Positions 53,145-63,715 are shown, counted from the stretch's first letter. The stretch: 64,000 nucleotides of DNA from Noviherbaspirillum suwonense (GCF_900182955.1 NZ_FXUL01000030.1:1-64000); one strand, 5' to 3'. Made by a program: numbers and translations. The notes: generated by a model from the sequence alone, not told the origin.

Positions 53145-53289
53145 ATTTAAACTCTTGATCGCGTGAGTTGATCGCATGCAGCAAAGCATTGCGCGCTCTG
53201 CGCCGCATTAGCTTGCTCCCGCGACGACGACGCGCATTCCCGGCAGTCGGCCAGGCAGCGTCAATCAACCTTCGAGAACGGATAACCTC

Positions 53290-54426
53290 ATGCTTGCACG
53301 CACCATCTTCGGTGAAGAACACGAACTCTTTCGCGATCAAGCCCGCCGGTTCCTGAAGCAGGAAGTCATCCCTCATCACGCCGCATGGGAAGCCGACGGC
53401 ATCGTGCCGCGCGCGGTCTGGCTCAAGGCCGGCGCCGCAGGGCTGCTGTGCCCCGCCATACCTGAGCAATACGGCGGCGGCGGCCGCGCGCGCCTGCACA
53501 GCGCGGTGCTGATCGAGGAAGTCGCGCGCGCTGGCACCAGCGGAATCGGCTTCGGCCTGCACTCCGACATCGTGGCACCCTGCATCCTGGCCTACGGCAC
53601 CGAGGAGCAGAAGAAAACCTGGCTGCCGAAAATGGCCACGGGAGAGGTCATTGGCGCGATAGCCATGACCGAGCCGGACGCGGGTAGCGATCTGCAAAAC
53701 GTGCGTACCAGCGCGGTCCGCGACGGCGACGAACTGGTAATCAACGGCCAAAAAACGTTCATTACCAACGGCCAGAACGCCGATTTGGTGATCGTGGTCG
53801 CCAAGACCGACCCGGCCCAAGGCGCAAAAGGAATATCCCTGGTGCTGGTCGAGACAGATCGTCCCGGGTTTGCGCGCGGGCGCAACCTCGAAAAATCGGC
53901 ATGAAGGCGCAGGATACCTCGGAGCTGTTTTTGGACAGCGTGCGGGTGCCGGCCAGCAACGTTCTGGGTGGCGAGGGCAAGGGCTTTTTCTTGCTGATGC
54001 AGGAGCTGGCGTGGGAACGCATGCAGATCGCGATCGGTGCGGTGGCAGGCGCCGAGGCGGCGCTCGAATGGACGCTGGTCTATACCAAGGACCGCAAGGC
54101 CTTCGGCCAGCGCGTGATCGACTTCCAGCACAATCGCTTCAAGCTCGCCGAGATGAAAACCGAGGTGCAGATTGCCCAGGTTTTTGTCGACCGCCTGCTC
54201 GGCCTGCTGATGGAGGACAAGCTCGATGCCGCCACCGCCGCCATGGCCAAATACTGGACCACCGACCTGCAAGGTGAACGACCAATGCCTGCAGATGTTC
54301 GGCGGCTTTGGCTACATGTGGGAATACCCGATTGCCCGCGCCTACGCCTACGCCGACGCCCGCGTCGCGCGCATCTACGGCGGCACCAACGAGATCATGA
54401 AGGAAATCATCAGCCGCACGTTGTAG
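53290..54426 (+). pseudogene. Acyl-CoA dehydrogenase with two frameshifts
   Basis: The full set of acyl-CoA dehydrogenase motifs is present but spread over three frames. The first covers IFGEEHELFRDQARRFLKQE to MTEPDAGSDLQNVRTSAVRD and ends at GRNLEKSA, where an A-run is one base short of the expected EKIGMKAQ. The second runs from MKAQDTSELFLDSVRVPASN to AKYWTTDLQG. The third holds NDQCLQMFGGFGYMWEYPIA and IYGGTNEIMKEIISRTL, including a small duplication (AYAYADA). It is the first gene of the rightward operon. As given, no functional protein is made; the A-run shift could be a sequencing error, the second is less easily explained so. Confidence 0.83.
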
Positions 54427-54489
54427 TCGCCATGTCCCCCCACCCGTGGCACTCACTTGACCTAACCGATTACAACCAAGGAAACCACT

Positions 54490-55698
54490 ATGACCGATGC
54501 ATTCATTTACGACGCCGTGCGCACGCCACGCGGCAGGGGTCGCAGTTCGGGCGCTCTGCACGGCACCACCCCGATCAGCCTGGCTATCACGGTACTGCAG
54601 GCGCTTCGTGACCGCAACGTCCTGGACACCGCCTTCGTGGACGACGTCATCCTCGGCTGCGTCGAGCCTGCGGGCGAGCAAGGCGCCGACATCGCCCGCG
54701 TCGCAGCCATCGCTGCGGAGTACCACGAAAGCGTGGCAGGCGTGCAGATCAACCGCTTTTGCGCCTCGGGCCTGGAGGCGTGCAACATGGCCGCCGCCAA
54801 GGTGATGTCGGGCCAGTCGCCATTGGTCATCGGCGGCGGCGTGGAAAGCATGAGCCGCGTACCGATGGGCACCAGCGGCGGTGCATGGGCGACCGACCCG
54901 GCGGTGGCGATTCCGACCTATTTCGTCCCTCAGGGCATTTCCGCCGACCTGATTGCCAGCTTGCATGGTCACAGCCGCAACGATGTGGACCGCTATGCGG
55001 TCGAGAGCCAGCGCCGCGCTGCAGCCGCCTGGGCCGAGGGCCGCTTCGCCAGGTCGATCGTGCCGGTGAAGGACGTGAACGGCTGCGCCGTGCTCGAGCG
55101 CGACGAACACATGCGCCCCGACACCACGCTGGAATCGCTGGCCAAACTCGATCCAGCGTTCCAGATGCAGGGCGAGAAATACGGCTTCGATGCGGTGGCG
55201 ATTCAGCGCTATCCGGAAGTCGAGCGTATCGAGCATGTACACCATGCCGGCAACTCGTCAGGCATCGTCGACGGCGCCGCCGCCGTGCTGATCGGCAATG
55301 CGGAAACCGGCAGGCAACTCGGCCTGAAACCCCGTGCCCGTATCCGCTCGTTTGCATCGATCGGCAGCGAACCGACCATCATGCTGACCGGTCCCTCTTT
55401 CGCCGCCGAAAAGGCGCTCCGACTGGCCGGCATGAAGGCTGCCGACATCGACCTCTACGAGTTGAACGAAGCCTTCGCCTCGGTCGTGCTGCGTTTCATG
55501 CAAGTGATGAACGTTCCGCACGACAAGATGAACGTCAACGGCGGGGCCATCGCAATGGGGCACCCGCTCGGCGCCACCGGCGCCATGATCCTGGGTACCC
55601 TGCTCGACGAACTCGAGCGCCGCGACCTGTCCACCGGACTGGTCACGCTGTGCGTGGGTGCCGGCATGGGCACCGCCACTATCATCGAGCGCGTCTGA
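54490..55698 (+). CDS. Acetyl-CoA C-acyltransferase (beta-ketothiolase)
   Basis: A 402-residue biosynthetic/degradative thiolase (FadA/FadI/PcaF fold). The nucleophile Cys is in [18 protein letters not shown] (about 87-104), His in [18 protein letters not shown], and the second Cys in [17 protein letters not shown]. It cleaves 3-ketoacyl-CoA to acetyl-CoA and a shortened acyl-CoA. RBS AAGGA. It precedes the FadB-like gene by 39 bp, giving the two halves of the classical beta-oxidation complex. Confidence 0.94.
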   Translation: MTDAFIYDAVRTPRGRGRSSGALHGTTPISLAITVLQALRDRNVLDTAFVDDVILGCVEPAGEQGADIARVAAIAAEYHESVAGVQINRFCASGLEACNMAAAKVMSGQSPLVIGGGVESMSRVPMGTSGGAWATDPAVAIPTYFVPQGISADLIASLHGHSRNDVDRYAVESQRRAAAAWAEGRFARSIVPVKDVNGCAVLERDEHMRPDTTLESLAKLDPAFQMQGEKYGFDAVAIQRYPEVERIEHVHHAGNSSGIVDGAAAVLIGNAETGRQLGLKPRARIRSFASIGSEPTIMLTGPSFAAEKALRLAGMKAADIDLYELNEAFASVVLRFMQVMNVPHDKMNVNGGAIAMGHPLGATGAMILGTLLDELERRDLSTGLVTLCVGAGMGTATIIERV

Positions 55699-55737
55699 TG
55701 CCCGACGTGAACCTCATCACAGACCTGGACCATCACC

Positions 55738-57870
55738 ATGACTATTGACTACAACGTTGATGCCGACGGCATCGCCACTATCACGTGGAACATGCAGGAC
55801 GTACCAATGAACGTTCTCAACGAGCGATCCATATCCGCCTTCACCGAGGCCGTGCACAAGGCCATCGGAAATGCCTCGGTCAAGGGCGTGATCGTCGCCT
55901 CGGCCAAGTCCGACTTCATTGTCGGCGCAGACCTGAACATGATGCTGGCGATCGCCGACATGCGCGGCATGACGGACTTCGTGGCCGGGCTGCACACACT
56001 GATGCGCAGCATCGAGACGGGCGACAAGCCGTTCGTCGCCGCACTCAACGGCACCACGCTGGGCGGCGGCTACGAAGTCGCGCTGGCCTGTCACCGCCGC
56101 ATCGCCGCCGACAATCCGAAAGCGCTGATCGGACTGCCCGAAGTCACCATCGGCCTGCTGCCGGGCGGTGGCGGTACTCAGCGCCTGCCGCGCCTGATCG
56201 GCCTACGCAACGCCCTTCCCCTGCTACTGGAGGGCAAGAAACTGGCGCCGAAAAAGGCGCTGCAAGCCGGCTTGATCGATGAGGTGGTCCCGGCCGATCA
56301 ATTGCTGGCCCGCGCCAAAGAGTGGCTGCTGGCGAAAGGTGCATCGGCCGCCGTGCAGCCTTGGGATCGCAAGGGCTTCAAGCTGCCCGGCGGCGCGGTG
56401 CAAAGCCCCATGGGCTACGAAACCTTCACCGCCGCCAACGCCATGCTGCGCGCGAAGACCTTCGGCAACTATCCAGCACCCGAGGCGATTCTAAACTGCG
56501 TCTACAACGGCTGCCAGGTCGACATCGACTCGGGCTGCAAGGTGGAGGTGCGCGAGTTCGTCAAGCTTGCCACCGGTGCGCCAGCCAAGAACATGATCCG
56601 CTCGCTGTTTTTCGGCATCGGCGCTGCCGGCAAACTGGCATCGCGGCCGAAGGATGTTGCCAAGGCAAGCTACCGCAAAGTCGGCGTCCTGGGGGCGGGC
56701 ATGATGGGCGCGGGCATTGCTTTCTCTGCCGCAGAAGCCGGAATGGATGTGGTGCTGCTTGATACCAGCGCTGATGCGGCAAACAAGGGCAAAAGCTACA
56801 GCGAAGGCCTCTGGAACAAGCGCGTCGCCGCCAAGCGCATGACCGAGGACGAGCGCAATGCAAAGCTCGCCCTGATCAAGCCGACCACCGACTTCGCCGA
56901 CCTGGCAGGCTGCGACATCGTCGTCGAAGCGGTGTTCGAGGACCGCGCCATCAAGGCCGACGTGACGCGCAAAGCCGAAGCGGCGATCGCCGGCAGCGCC
57001 ATCTTTGCCTCCAACACCAGCACCCTGCCGATCGGCGGGCTGGCCGAAGCGTCGGCGCGCCCGGCCAACTTCATCGGCCTGCATTTTTTCTCTCCAGTGG
57101 ACAAGATGCCGCTGGTCGAGATCATCCGCGGCAAGGCCACCAGCGACGAATGCCTGGCCCGCGCCATGGATTTCGTCAAGGCGATCCGCAAGACGCCCAT
57201 CGTCGTCAACGACAGCCGCGGCTTCTACACCAGCCGCGTGTTCTCCACCTACGTCGGCGAGGGCCTGGCGCTTCTAGCAGAAGGAGTGAAACCGGCCCTG
57301 ATCGACAACGCCGGGCGTATGGCCGGCATGCCGGTGGGTCCGCTGGCGCTGGCCGACGAAGTCTCGCTCGAATTGATGGCGCGCATTCGCAAGCAGACCG
57401 CCGCCGACCTCGGCGCGGCCTACCAGCGCAGCGCCGTCGACGATGTCTGCGATCGCATGGTGGACCAACTCGGTCGTCTGGGAAAGAAAGCCGGCAAGGG
57501 CTTCTACGACTACCCGCAAGATGGCCAGAAGCGGCTTTGGCCCGGCCTGGCGCGGGAGTTCCCGCTGACGGCGGCGCAACCGACGGTCGAGCAGGTCAAG
57601 CAGCGTCTGATGTTCGTCCAATCGATCGAAACCGCACGCTGCCTCGAAGAGAAAGTGCTGCAGGCACCCATTGACGCCGATGTGGGCGCAATCCTGGGCT
57701 GGGGCTTCCCGCCCTGCCTGGGCGGCCCGATCGGCCAGATCCACAGCCTGGGCGTTGCCGCTTTTGTCAACACCTGCGACGCTCTCGCCGAACGGCACGG
57801 AGCGGGCTTTGAACCGCCGCAATTGCTGCGCCGCATGGCCGATTGTGGCGAGCGATTTTATGACCTTTGA
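55738..57870 (+). CDS. FadB-like bifunctional enoyl-CoA hydratase / 3-hydroxyacyl-CoA dehydrogenase
   Basis: A 710-residue multifunctional enzyme. Residues about 1-190 are a crotonase domain (VIVASAKSDFIVGADLNMML, NGTTLGGGYEVALACHRRIA, GLPEVTIGLLPGGGGTQRLP with both Glu positions). Residues about 310-500 form the NAD-binding dehydrogenase (VGVLGAGMMGAGIAFSAAEA, FIGLHFFSPVDKMPLVEIIR with the catalytic His). Two C-terminal helical domains follow (FYTSRVFSTYVGEGLALLAE). It performs hydration and oxidation of straight-chain intermediates, partner to the upstream thiolase. All expected residues are intact. The RBS is weak. Confidence 0.94.
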   Translation: MTIDYNVDADGIATITWNMQDVPMNVLNERSISAFTEAVHKAIGNASVKGVIVASAKSDFIVGADLNMMLAIADMRGMTDFVAGLHTLMRSIETGDKPFVAALNGTTLGGGYEVALACHRRIAADNPKALIGLPEVTIGLLPGGGGTQRLPRLIGLRNALPLLLEGKKLAPKKALQAGLIDEVVPADQLLARAKEWLLAKGASAAVQPWDRKGFKLPGGAVQSPMGYETFTAANAMLRAKTFGNYPAPEAILNCVYNGCQVDIDSGCKVEVREFVKLATGAPAKNMIRSLFFGIGAAGKLASRPKDVAKASYRKVGVLGAGMMGAGIAFSAAEAGMDVVLLDTSADAANKGKSYSEGLWNKRVAAKRMTEDERNAKLALIKPTTDFADLAGCDIVVEAVFEDRAIKADVTRKAEAAIAGSAIFASNTSTLPIGGLAEASARPANFIGLHFFSPVDKMPLVEIIRGKATSDECLARAMDFVKAIRKTPIVVNDSRGFYTSRVFSTYVGEGLALLAEGVKPALIDNAGRMAGMPVGPLALADEVSLELMARIRKQTAADLGAAYQRSAVDDVCDRMVDQLGRLGKKAGKGFYDYPQDGQKRLWPGLAREFPLTAAQPTVEQVKQRLMFVQSIETARCLEEKVLQAPIDADVGAILGWGFPPCLGGPIGQIHSLGVAAFVNTCDALAERHGAGFEPPQLLRRMADCGERFYDL

Positions 57871-57909
57871 CCATGCCCGTTAACTGCGACCTTTCAGCGA
57901 GAACCTTCC

Positions 57910-59529
57910 ATGTCCGTCATTGAGAGCCAAGTCGACCCGCAGTCAGACAGTTTCCAGCGCGAGCGCGCGCAGATGCTCGCCTTCATCGACAGTTTCCGTA
58001 CGCTGGAAGACCGCGTACGCAACACATCGAACAGCCAGGAGGCCAAGTTCCGCGCCCGCAAACAGCTTCTGCCGCGCGAGCGCATCGCGCTGCTGCTCGA
58101 CCGCGGCTCGCCGTGGCTGGAATTCTCGACCTTGGCCGGCTTCAGGATGCACGACGACGACGGCGAAAAAAATGTGCTGGGCGGCGGGATCATCTGCGGC
58201 ATCGGGGTGGTGTCGGGGATCCGCTGCATGGTGATCGCGTCGGACAGCGCGATCAAGGGCGGCACTATCACGCCGATGGGCCTGCGCAAGAGCCTGCGCG
58301 CCGAAGCAATTGCTCTGGAGAACAAATTGCCGGTGGTGCGACTGGTCGAATCGGGCGGCGCCAACCTGATGCACGTGGGCGAAGTGTTCATTGACGGCGG
58401 CCGCGGCTTCGCCAACCAGGCACGGCTGTCGGCCAGGGGCATTCCGCAGGTCTGCGTGATGCACGGGCACTCGACCGCCGGCGGTGCCTACCTGCCGGGC
58501 ATGTCCGACTATGTGATCATGGTGCGCGGCCGCGCCAAGGCCTTCCTGGCCGGCCCGCCCTTGCTCAAGGCCGCCACCGGCGAGGTCGCCACCGACGAAG
58601 AGCTGGGCGGTGCCGAGATGCACTGCACGGTATCCGGTGTGGCCGAGTATCTGGCCGAAGACGATGCCGACGGCATCCGCATCGCACGCGATGTGCTGGC
58701 TCGGCTACCGTGGAACGACGGCTTGCCGATGCGAGCGGTGAAGACCTGGAAAGAGCCGCGTCATCCGGTCGAGCAACTGGCGGGCGTGGTGCCGGTTGAC
58801 TTCCGCCAGCCCTACGACATGCGCGAAGTGCTGGCGCGGGTGATCGACGACTCCGACTTCCTCGAATTCAAATCGCTGTACGGCTCCAGTACCGTGTGCG
58901 GCCATGGCGCCATCGAGGGACACCCTTGCGGCTTCATCGGCAACAACGGGCCCATCGATCCGCAAGGCGCCACCAAGGCGACCCAGTTCATCCAACTGTG
59001 CTGCCAGTCGGGCACCCCGATCGTCTATCTGCAGAACACCACCGGCTTCATGGTCGGCAAGGACGTCGAACAGGTCGGCATGATCAAGCATGGCGCCAAG
59101 ATGATCCAGGCCGTCGCCAATGCCAGCGTGCCGCAAATCACCGTGATGACCGGCGCCTCCTTCGGCGCCGGCAACTACGGCATGTGCGGCCGCGCCTACG
59201 ACCCGCGCTTCGTGTTCGCCTGGCCCAACGCGCGGGTGGCGGTGATGGGCGGCGAGCAGGCCGCCACCGTGATGCGCATCGTAACCGAAGAAAAATTCGC
59301 CCGCACCGGCAAGAAGCCGCCAGCCGAAACCATGGCCGCCATGAAGAGCGAGATTCTGGGGCGTTTTGATCTCGAATCGCATTCGCTGTTTGCCACCGCG
59401 CGCCTGTGGGACGACGGCATCATCGACCCGCGCGACACGCGCCGCGCGCTCGCCACCACCCTGGCGGTGTGTCGCGAAGCCGAGTCGCGCCCCTTGCGGG
59501 CCAATACATTTGGCGTGGCACGGATGTGA
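57910..59529 (+). CDS. Acyl-CoA carboxylase, carboxyltransferase (beta) subunit
   Basis: A 539-residue carboxyltransferase of the methylcrotonyl-CoA/geranyl-CoA carboxylase type. Oxyanion-hole and CoA-binding segments: VESGGANLMHVGEVFIDGGR, GHSTAGGAYLPGMSDYVIMV, LQNTTGFMVGKDVEQVGMIK and TVMTGASFGAGNYGMCGRAY. It transfers CO2 from carboxybiotin to a 3-methyl-branched enoyl-CoA, the step that allows beta-methyl branches (leucine, acyclic terpenes) to be broken down. Directly followed by its biotin-carrying partner (8 bp). Which of the MCC/GCC substrates it uses is not resolved. Confidence 0.92.
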   Translation: MSVIESQVDPQSDSFQRERAQMLAFIDSFRTLEDRVRNTSNSQEAKFRARKQLLPRERIALLLDRGSPWLEFSTLAGFRMHDDDGEKNVLGGGIICGIGVVSGIRCMVIASDSAIKGGTITPMGLRKSLRAEAIALENKLPVVRLVESGGANLMHVGEVFIDGGRGFANQARLSARGIPQVCVMHGHSTAGGAYLPGMSDYVIMVRGRAKAFLAGPPLLKAATGEVATDEELGGAEMHCTVSGVAEYLAEDDADGIRIARDVLARLPWNDGLPMRAVKTWKEPRHPVEQLAGVVPVDFRQPYDMREVLARVIDDSDFLEFKSLYGSSTVCGHGAIEGHPCGFIGNNGPIDPQGATKATQFIQLCCQSGTPIVYLQNTTGFMVGKDVEQVGMIKHGAKMIQAVANASVPQITVMTGASFGAGNYGMCGRAYDPRFVFAWPNARVAVMGGEQAATVMRIVTEEKFARTGKKPPAETMAAMKSEILGRFDLESHSLFATARLWDDGIIDPRDTRRALATTLAVCREAESRPLRANTFGVARM

Positions 59530-59537
59530 GAACCCTG

Positions 59538-61499
59538 ATGAACTTCACCAAAATCCTGATTGCCAACCGCGGCGAAATCGCCTGCCGCATCATCCGCACG
59601 GCCAAAGCGCTGGGCTACCGCACTGTGGCCGTCTACAGCGAAGCCGAGACCCGGGCGCTGCACGTCGCTGCGGCCGACGAGGCGGTCTGCATCGGCCCGG
59701 CGCCGGTGCGTGAGAGCTACCTCAACGTCGCGGCGCTGCTGGCTGCAGCACGCAGCACGGGCGCCGATGCGGTGCACCCCGGCTACGGCTTCCTGTCGGA
59801 GAACGACGGTTTTGCGCAGGCTTGCCTGGATGCCGGGCTGGTGTTCATCGGCCCGGACCCGCAGGCCATCCTGCAAATGGGCAATAAGGCGGGTGCCAAG
59901 CGCCTGATGCTGGCGGCGGGCGTGCCCTGCGTGCCCGGCTACCAGGGCACCGACCAGTCCGATGCCACGCTGCTCGGGAAAGCCGGCGAGATCGGCTTTC
60001 CGATCATGGTCAAGGCGGCAGCGGGCGGCGGCGGGCGCGGCATGCGGCTGGTCGAACAACCGCAGTATCTGCCCGCCGCGCTGGCCAGCGCCCGCTCCGA
60101 AGCGGGCAACGCCTTCGGCAGTGAAGAACTCATCCTCGAACGTGCGCTAATCGAACCGCGCCACGTCGAAATCCAGATCTTCGGCGACCGGCACGGCAAC
60201 ATCATTCACCTCGGCGAGCGCGACTGCTCGATCCAGCGGCGGCACCAGAAGGTGTTCGAGGAAGCGCCCTCTCCCGCAGTCACACCCGATCTGCGCGCGC
60301 AGATGGGCGCGGCGGCGGTGGCGGCGGCGCGCAGCGTGAACTATGTAGGCGCCGGCACGGTCGAGTTTCTGCTCGACCGCGAAGAGCATTTCTACTTTCT
60401 CGAGATGAACACGCGGCTGCAGGTCGAGCACCCGGTGACCGAGTGCATCACCGGTCTGGACCTGGTGGCCTGGCAGATCGCCGTGGCCCGTGGCGAGCGC
60501 TTGCCACTGACGCAAAAACAAGTGCAATTGAACGGGCATGCGATCGAAGTGCGCCTGTACGCCGAAGATCCGTACGCCGGCTTCCTGCCGCAAAGCGGCG
60601 ATGTTGCGCTCTGGCGCCCGCCCGCCGGCGAGGGCGTGCGCGTCGATCACGGCTTGGAATCGGGCCAGACCGTGAGCCCGCACTACGACCCCATGATCGC
60701 CAAGATTATTGCGCACGGCGCAACCCGCGACGAGGCACGGCGACGCCTGATCGGTGCACTGCAACGCACCCGCCTGCTCGGCCTGCGCCACAACCGCGCG
60801 TTCCTCGAGGCCGTGGCCAGCCACTCCGCATTCGCCGCTGGCGAGACGACCACCGGCTTCATCGCCCAGCACTTCGATGCTGCGGCGCTGGTGCGGCCCC
60901 AGCCCGGCTCGCTGGCGCTGGCGCTGGCCAGTACGCTATGGTTTGAAGCCAGCGCGACGCTCGATTCGCAGCCGCCGTGGCGCTCGAGTGGACCGGCACG
61001 CTGGCCGATGCTGATCGGTGAGGGGGAACACCGCCATGCCGTGCACATCACAGTCAATGGTACCCACAGCTACACGCTCGAAGTGGGCGCGGCGCTGCAC
61101 CACATCACCATCAGCGGACGCGAAGGCGAGACCCTGCGTCTGATCGTCGATGGCGTGCAGCAGCACGCAGCAGCGGTGTTTGCCAGCGGCGTATTGCACC
61201 TGGAACTGGGCGACCTGAGCGCCAGCTTTGAAGACCTGACCTATGCCCCACCGGCCGTGGCTGCGGGAAACGCGGAGTCGCGCGTGCTCGCACCGATGAG
61301 TGGACGCGTGATGGCAGTTGACGTACAAAGCGGCGATGCGGTGGCCAAGGGACAGCGCCTGGCTGTGCTCGAAGCCATGAAGATGGAGCATCAACTGCTG
61401 GCCCGTCGCGATGGCGTTGTTGACCAGGTTGCGGTGCGCGTCGGCGACCAGGTTGCCACGTGCGCATTGCTGGTGTCACTGGTCGAGCAAGCTGATTGA
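59538..61499 (+). CDS. Acyl-CoA carboxylase, biotin carboxylase (alpha) subunit
   Basis: A 653-residue alpha subunit. It has the biotin carboxylase domain (KILIANRGEIACRIIRTAKA; HPGYGFLSEN; MVKAAAGGGGRGMRLVEQ; FYFLEMNTRLQVEHPVTECI), a linker/BT-like region (about 450-570), and the C-terminal biotinyl domain with the biotinylated Lys in VLEAMKMEHQ (about residue 615). ATP-dependent carboxylation of biotin feeds the beta subunit upstream. A frame starting at 59406 overlaps the beta gene; the ATG at 59538 begins the conserved domain exactly. Confidence 0.93.
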   Translation: MNFTKILIANRGEIACRIIRTAKALGYRTVAVYSEAETRALHVAAADEAVCIGPAPVRESYLNVAALLAAARSTGADAVHPGYGFLSENDGFAQACLDAGLVFIGPDPQAILQMGNKAGAKRLMLAAGVPCVPGYQGTDQSDATLLGKAGEIGFPIMVKAAAGGGGRGMRLVEQPQYLPAALASARSEAGNAFGSEELILERALIEPRHVEIQIFGDRHGNIIHLGERDCSIQRRHQKVFEEAPSPAVTPDLRAQMGAAAVAAARSVNYVGAGTVEFLLDREEHFYFLEMNTRLQVEHPVTECITGLDLVAWQIAVARGERLPLTQKQVQLNGHAIEVRLYAEDPYAGFLPQSGDVALWRPPAGEGVRVDHGLESGQTVSPHYDPMIAKIIAHGATRDEARRRLIGALQRTRLLGLRHNRAFLEAVASHSAFAAGETTTGFIAQHFDAAALVRPQPGSLALALASTLWFEASATLDSQPPWRSSGPARWPMLIGEGEHRHAVHITVNGTHSYTLEVGAALHHITISGREGETLRLIVDGVQQHAAAVFASGVLHLELGDLSASFEDLTYAPPAVAAGNAESRVLAPMSGRVMAVDVQSGDAVAKGQRLAVLEAMKMEHQLLARRDGVVDQVAVRVGDQVATCALLVSLVEQAD

Positions 61500-61554
61500 T
61501 GCGCGCACCGCTCCGCACACACGACACATGCCGTACACACGAGGAGTAACACCC

Positions 61555-62718
61555 ATGCCTGCCGAAACTCTGCCCGCCAAGAGCCCCTTCTATACGCCTG
61601 AGCACCTGGCGTTCCGCGACGCGATGCGCCGCTTCGTCGCCGGGGAAATCAGCCCGCACGCGGACGCCTGGGACGAAGCCGAGACGTTTCCGGTCGAGCT
61701 GTACCGCAAGGCGGCCGAAATCGGCCTGCTGGGCCTGGGCTTCCCGGAAAGCCATGGCGGCAACGACGGCGACCTGTTCATGACCATCATCGCCGCGCAG
61801 GAACTTGCGCGCTGCGGCGCCGGCGGCGTCCTGGCGAGTCTGCTGTCGCACACCATCGGCTGCCCGCCCATCGTCAACGTGGGCAGCGAGGCGCTGAAGC
61901 AGCGTGTATTGCCGCCGGTACTGCGGGGTGAGAAGATCAGCGCGCTCGGCATCACCGAACCATCCGGCGGCTCGGACGTGGCCAACCTCAAGACCACGGC
62001 GCGCCGGGACGGCGACCACTACGTCGTCAAGGGCTCGAAGATGTTCATCACCTCCGGCATGCGCGCCGACTTCTACACCGTGGCGGTGCGCACTGGCGGG
62101 CAGGGGCCAGGCGGCGTGTCGTTGCTGCTGATCGAGAAAGGCACACCCGGCTTCACGCAAACGCCGCTGAAAAAAATGGGCTGGTGGTGCTCCGACACCG
62201 CTGCCCTGTATTTCGACAACTGCCGCGTGCCGATGGAGAACCTGATCGGAAAGGAAAACCAAGGCTTCAAGGCTATCATGAAAAACTTCAACCGCGAACG
62301 CATCTTCCTCGCGGCCGGCGCCAACGGTTTTGCCCGTGTCTGCCTGGACGAAGCGCTAGCCTGGGCGCGCGAGCGCGAGATGTTCGGCGGCCGCCTGATC
62401 GATCAGCAGGTCACCCGCCACAAGCTGGCCGACATGGCCATGCGCGTCGAGGCGACGCAGGCCATGCTGGAATTGCTCGCCTGGCGCGTCGAACAGGGCG
62501 ACACGCCAGTGGGCGAAATCTGCCTGCTGAAGAACCAGGCCACCCAGACCATGGCCTATTGCGCCAGCGAGTCGGTGCAAATGCATGGTGGCGCCGGCTT
62601 CATGCGTGGCGTCAAGGTGGAGCGCATTTACCGCGAAGTCAAGGTCAATGCCATCGGCGGCGGCGCCGAAGAAGTCATGCGCGACCTGGCGGCGCGCCAG
62701 TTCGGGTTTTACGCCTAG
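61555..62718 (+). CDS. Acyl-CoA dehydrogenase
   Basis: A 387-residue enzyme with all motifs: GFPESHGGNDGDLFMTIIAA, LGITEPSGGSDVANLKTTAR, YVVKGSKMFITSGMRADFYT, ALAWAREREMFGGRLIDQQV, QMHGGAGFMRGVKVERIYRE and a C-terminal IGGGAEEVMRDLAARQFG carrying a Glu at the catalytic position. It is of the isovaleryl/citronellyl-type group often next to biotin-dependent carboxylases (LiuA/AtuD-like by context). RBS GAGGAG; the ATG at 61555 is chosen over a frame overlapping the carboxylase. It probably makes the enoyl-CoA that the carboxylase uses. Confidence 0.92.
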   Translation: MPAETLPAKSPFYTPEHLAFRDAMRRFVAGEISPHADAWDEAETFPVELYRKAAEIGLLGLGFPESHGGNDGDLFMTIIAAQELARCGAGGVLASLLSHTIGCPPIVNVGSEALKQRVLPPVLRGEKISALGITEPSGGSDVANLKTTARRDGDHYVVKGSKMFITSGMRADFYTVAVRTGGQGPGGVSLLLIEKGTPGFTQTPLKKMGWWCSDTAALYFDNCRVPMENLIGKENQGFKAIMKNFNRERIFLAAGANGFARVCLDEALAWAREREMFGGRLIDQQVTRHKLADMAMRVEATQAMLELLAWRVEQGDTPVGEICLLKNQATQTMAYCASESVQMHGGAGFMRGVKVERIYREVKVNAIGGGAEEVMRDLAARQFGFYA

Positions 62719-62746
62719 TCCGAAACGCTGCGCTGCGGAGAAGCCC

Positions 62747-63715
62747 ATGAAAACACTGCACCGACTCCATTTTGATTCCGTCGATGGCTTGGCGCAACGC
62801 TTGGCTGCGGTCGACTACATCGCCAGCCGCGAAATCACCACGTCGGTCTACCTGGGCTTCAATCTGGAAAAGCCGATCTTGGTCGAAGGCCCGGCCGGTG
62901 TCGGCAAGACCGAACTGGCCAAGGGCATGGCCCAGATTCTCGACGTGCCCCTGATCCGCATGCAATGCTACGAAGGCTTGGACGAATCCAAGGCCCTGTA
63001 CGAGTGGAAATACGGCAAACAATTACTGTACACGCAACTGCTGAAAGACAAGCTGGGCGAGATGATGCAAGGCGCTGTGGGACTCGCGGCCTCGATCGAG
63101 CGGCTGCATGCGCACGATGATCTGTTCTTCTCCGAGCATTTTCTCGAGCCTCGGCCGCTGTACCAGGCCTTGCACCAGGAGCGCGGCTGCGTGCTGCTGG
63201 TCGACGAGGTTGACAAGTCCGACCCCGAGTTCGAGGCGTTCCTGCTCGAAGTGCTATCCGACTTCCAGGTCTCGGTGCCCGAACTCGGCACCATCAAGGC
63301 CAAGGTCAAGCCCATCGTCTTCCTCACCAGCAACAACACGCGCGAGATGAGCGACGCGCTCAAGCGCCGCTGCCTGCACTTGCACATTCCATTCCCCGAA
63401 GCGGGGCTGGAGCGGCGCATTCTGGAGCGCCGCGTGCCCGGCTTGTCGACAACCCTGAACCGCGAGCTGGTCGCTTTCATTCAAGCGGTGCGGCAGATGG
63501 ACCTGAAAAAGCAGCCCTCGGTCAGCGAGACCATCGACTGGGCCAAAACGCTGCTGCTGCTGCACGCGGAACACTTGAGCCTGGACATGGTGCGCGACAC
63601 ACTCAACGTCTTCCTCAAGTTTGAGCAAGACATTGCCTCGGCCAGCGAGCAACTGCCCGCGCTGCTGCAACAAGCGCGCAAGGATGCGGAGAGTCCCCGT
63701 GCAAGCCACGCTTGA
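62747..63715 (+). CDS. MoxR-type AAA+ ATPase
   Basis: A 322-residue AAA+ ATPase of the MoxR family. Walker A is in LVEGPAGVGKTELAKGMAQI (about 42-61), Walker B in GCVLLVDEVDKSDPEFEAFL, sensor 1 in VFLTSNNTREMSDALKRRCL with the Arg finger, and a C-terminal lid. MoxR ATPases work as chaperones that insert metals or remodel enzyme complexes, nearly always with a VWA-domain partner, whose gene begins 17 bp before this one ends. The start at 62747 follows GGAG. Its place behind a carboxylase and dehydrogenase suggests activation of one of the pathway enzymes (inference). Confidence 0.9.
   Translation: MKTLHRLHFDSVDGLAQRLAAVDYIASREITTSVYLGFNLEKPILVEGPAGVGKTELAKGMAQILDVPLIRMQCYEGLDESKALYEWKYGKQLLYTQLLKDKLGEMMQGAVGLAASIERLHAHDDLFFSEHFLEPRPLYQALHQERGCVLLVDEVDKSDPEFEAFLLEVLSDFQVSVPELGTIKAKVKPIVFLTSNNTREMSDALKRRCLHLHIPFPEAGLERRILERRVPGLSTTLNRELVAFIQAVRQMDLKKQPSVSETIDWAKTLLLLHAEHLSLDMVRDTLNVFLKFEQDIASASEQLPALLQQARKDAESPRASHA

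Noticed and set aside
52432-53820. Leftward 462-codon frame extending the TetR gene
   Set aside because: The N-terminal half is antisense to the dehydrogenase gene. The TetR domain begins at the ATG at 53106.
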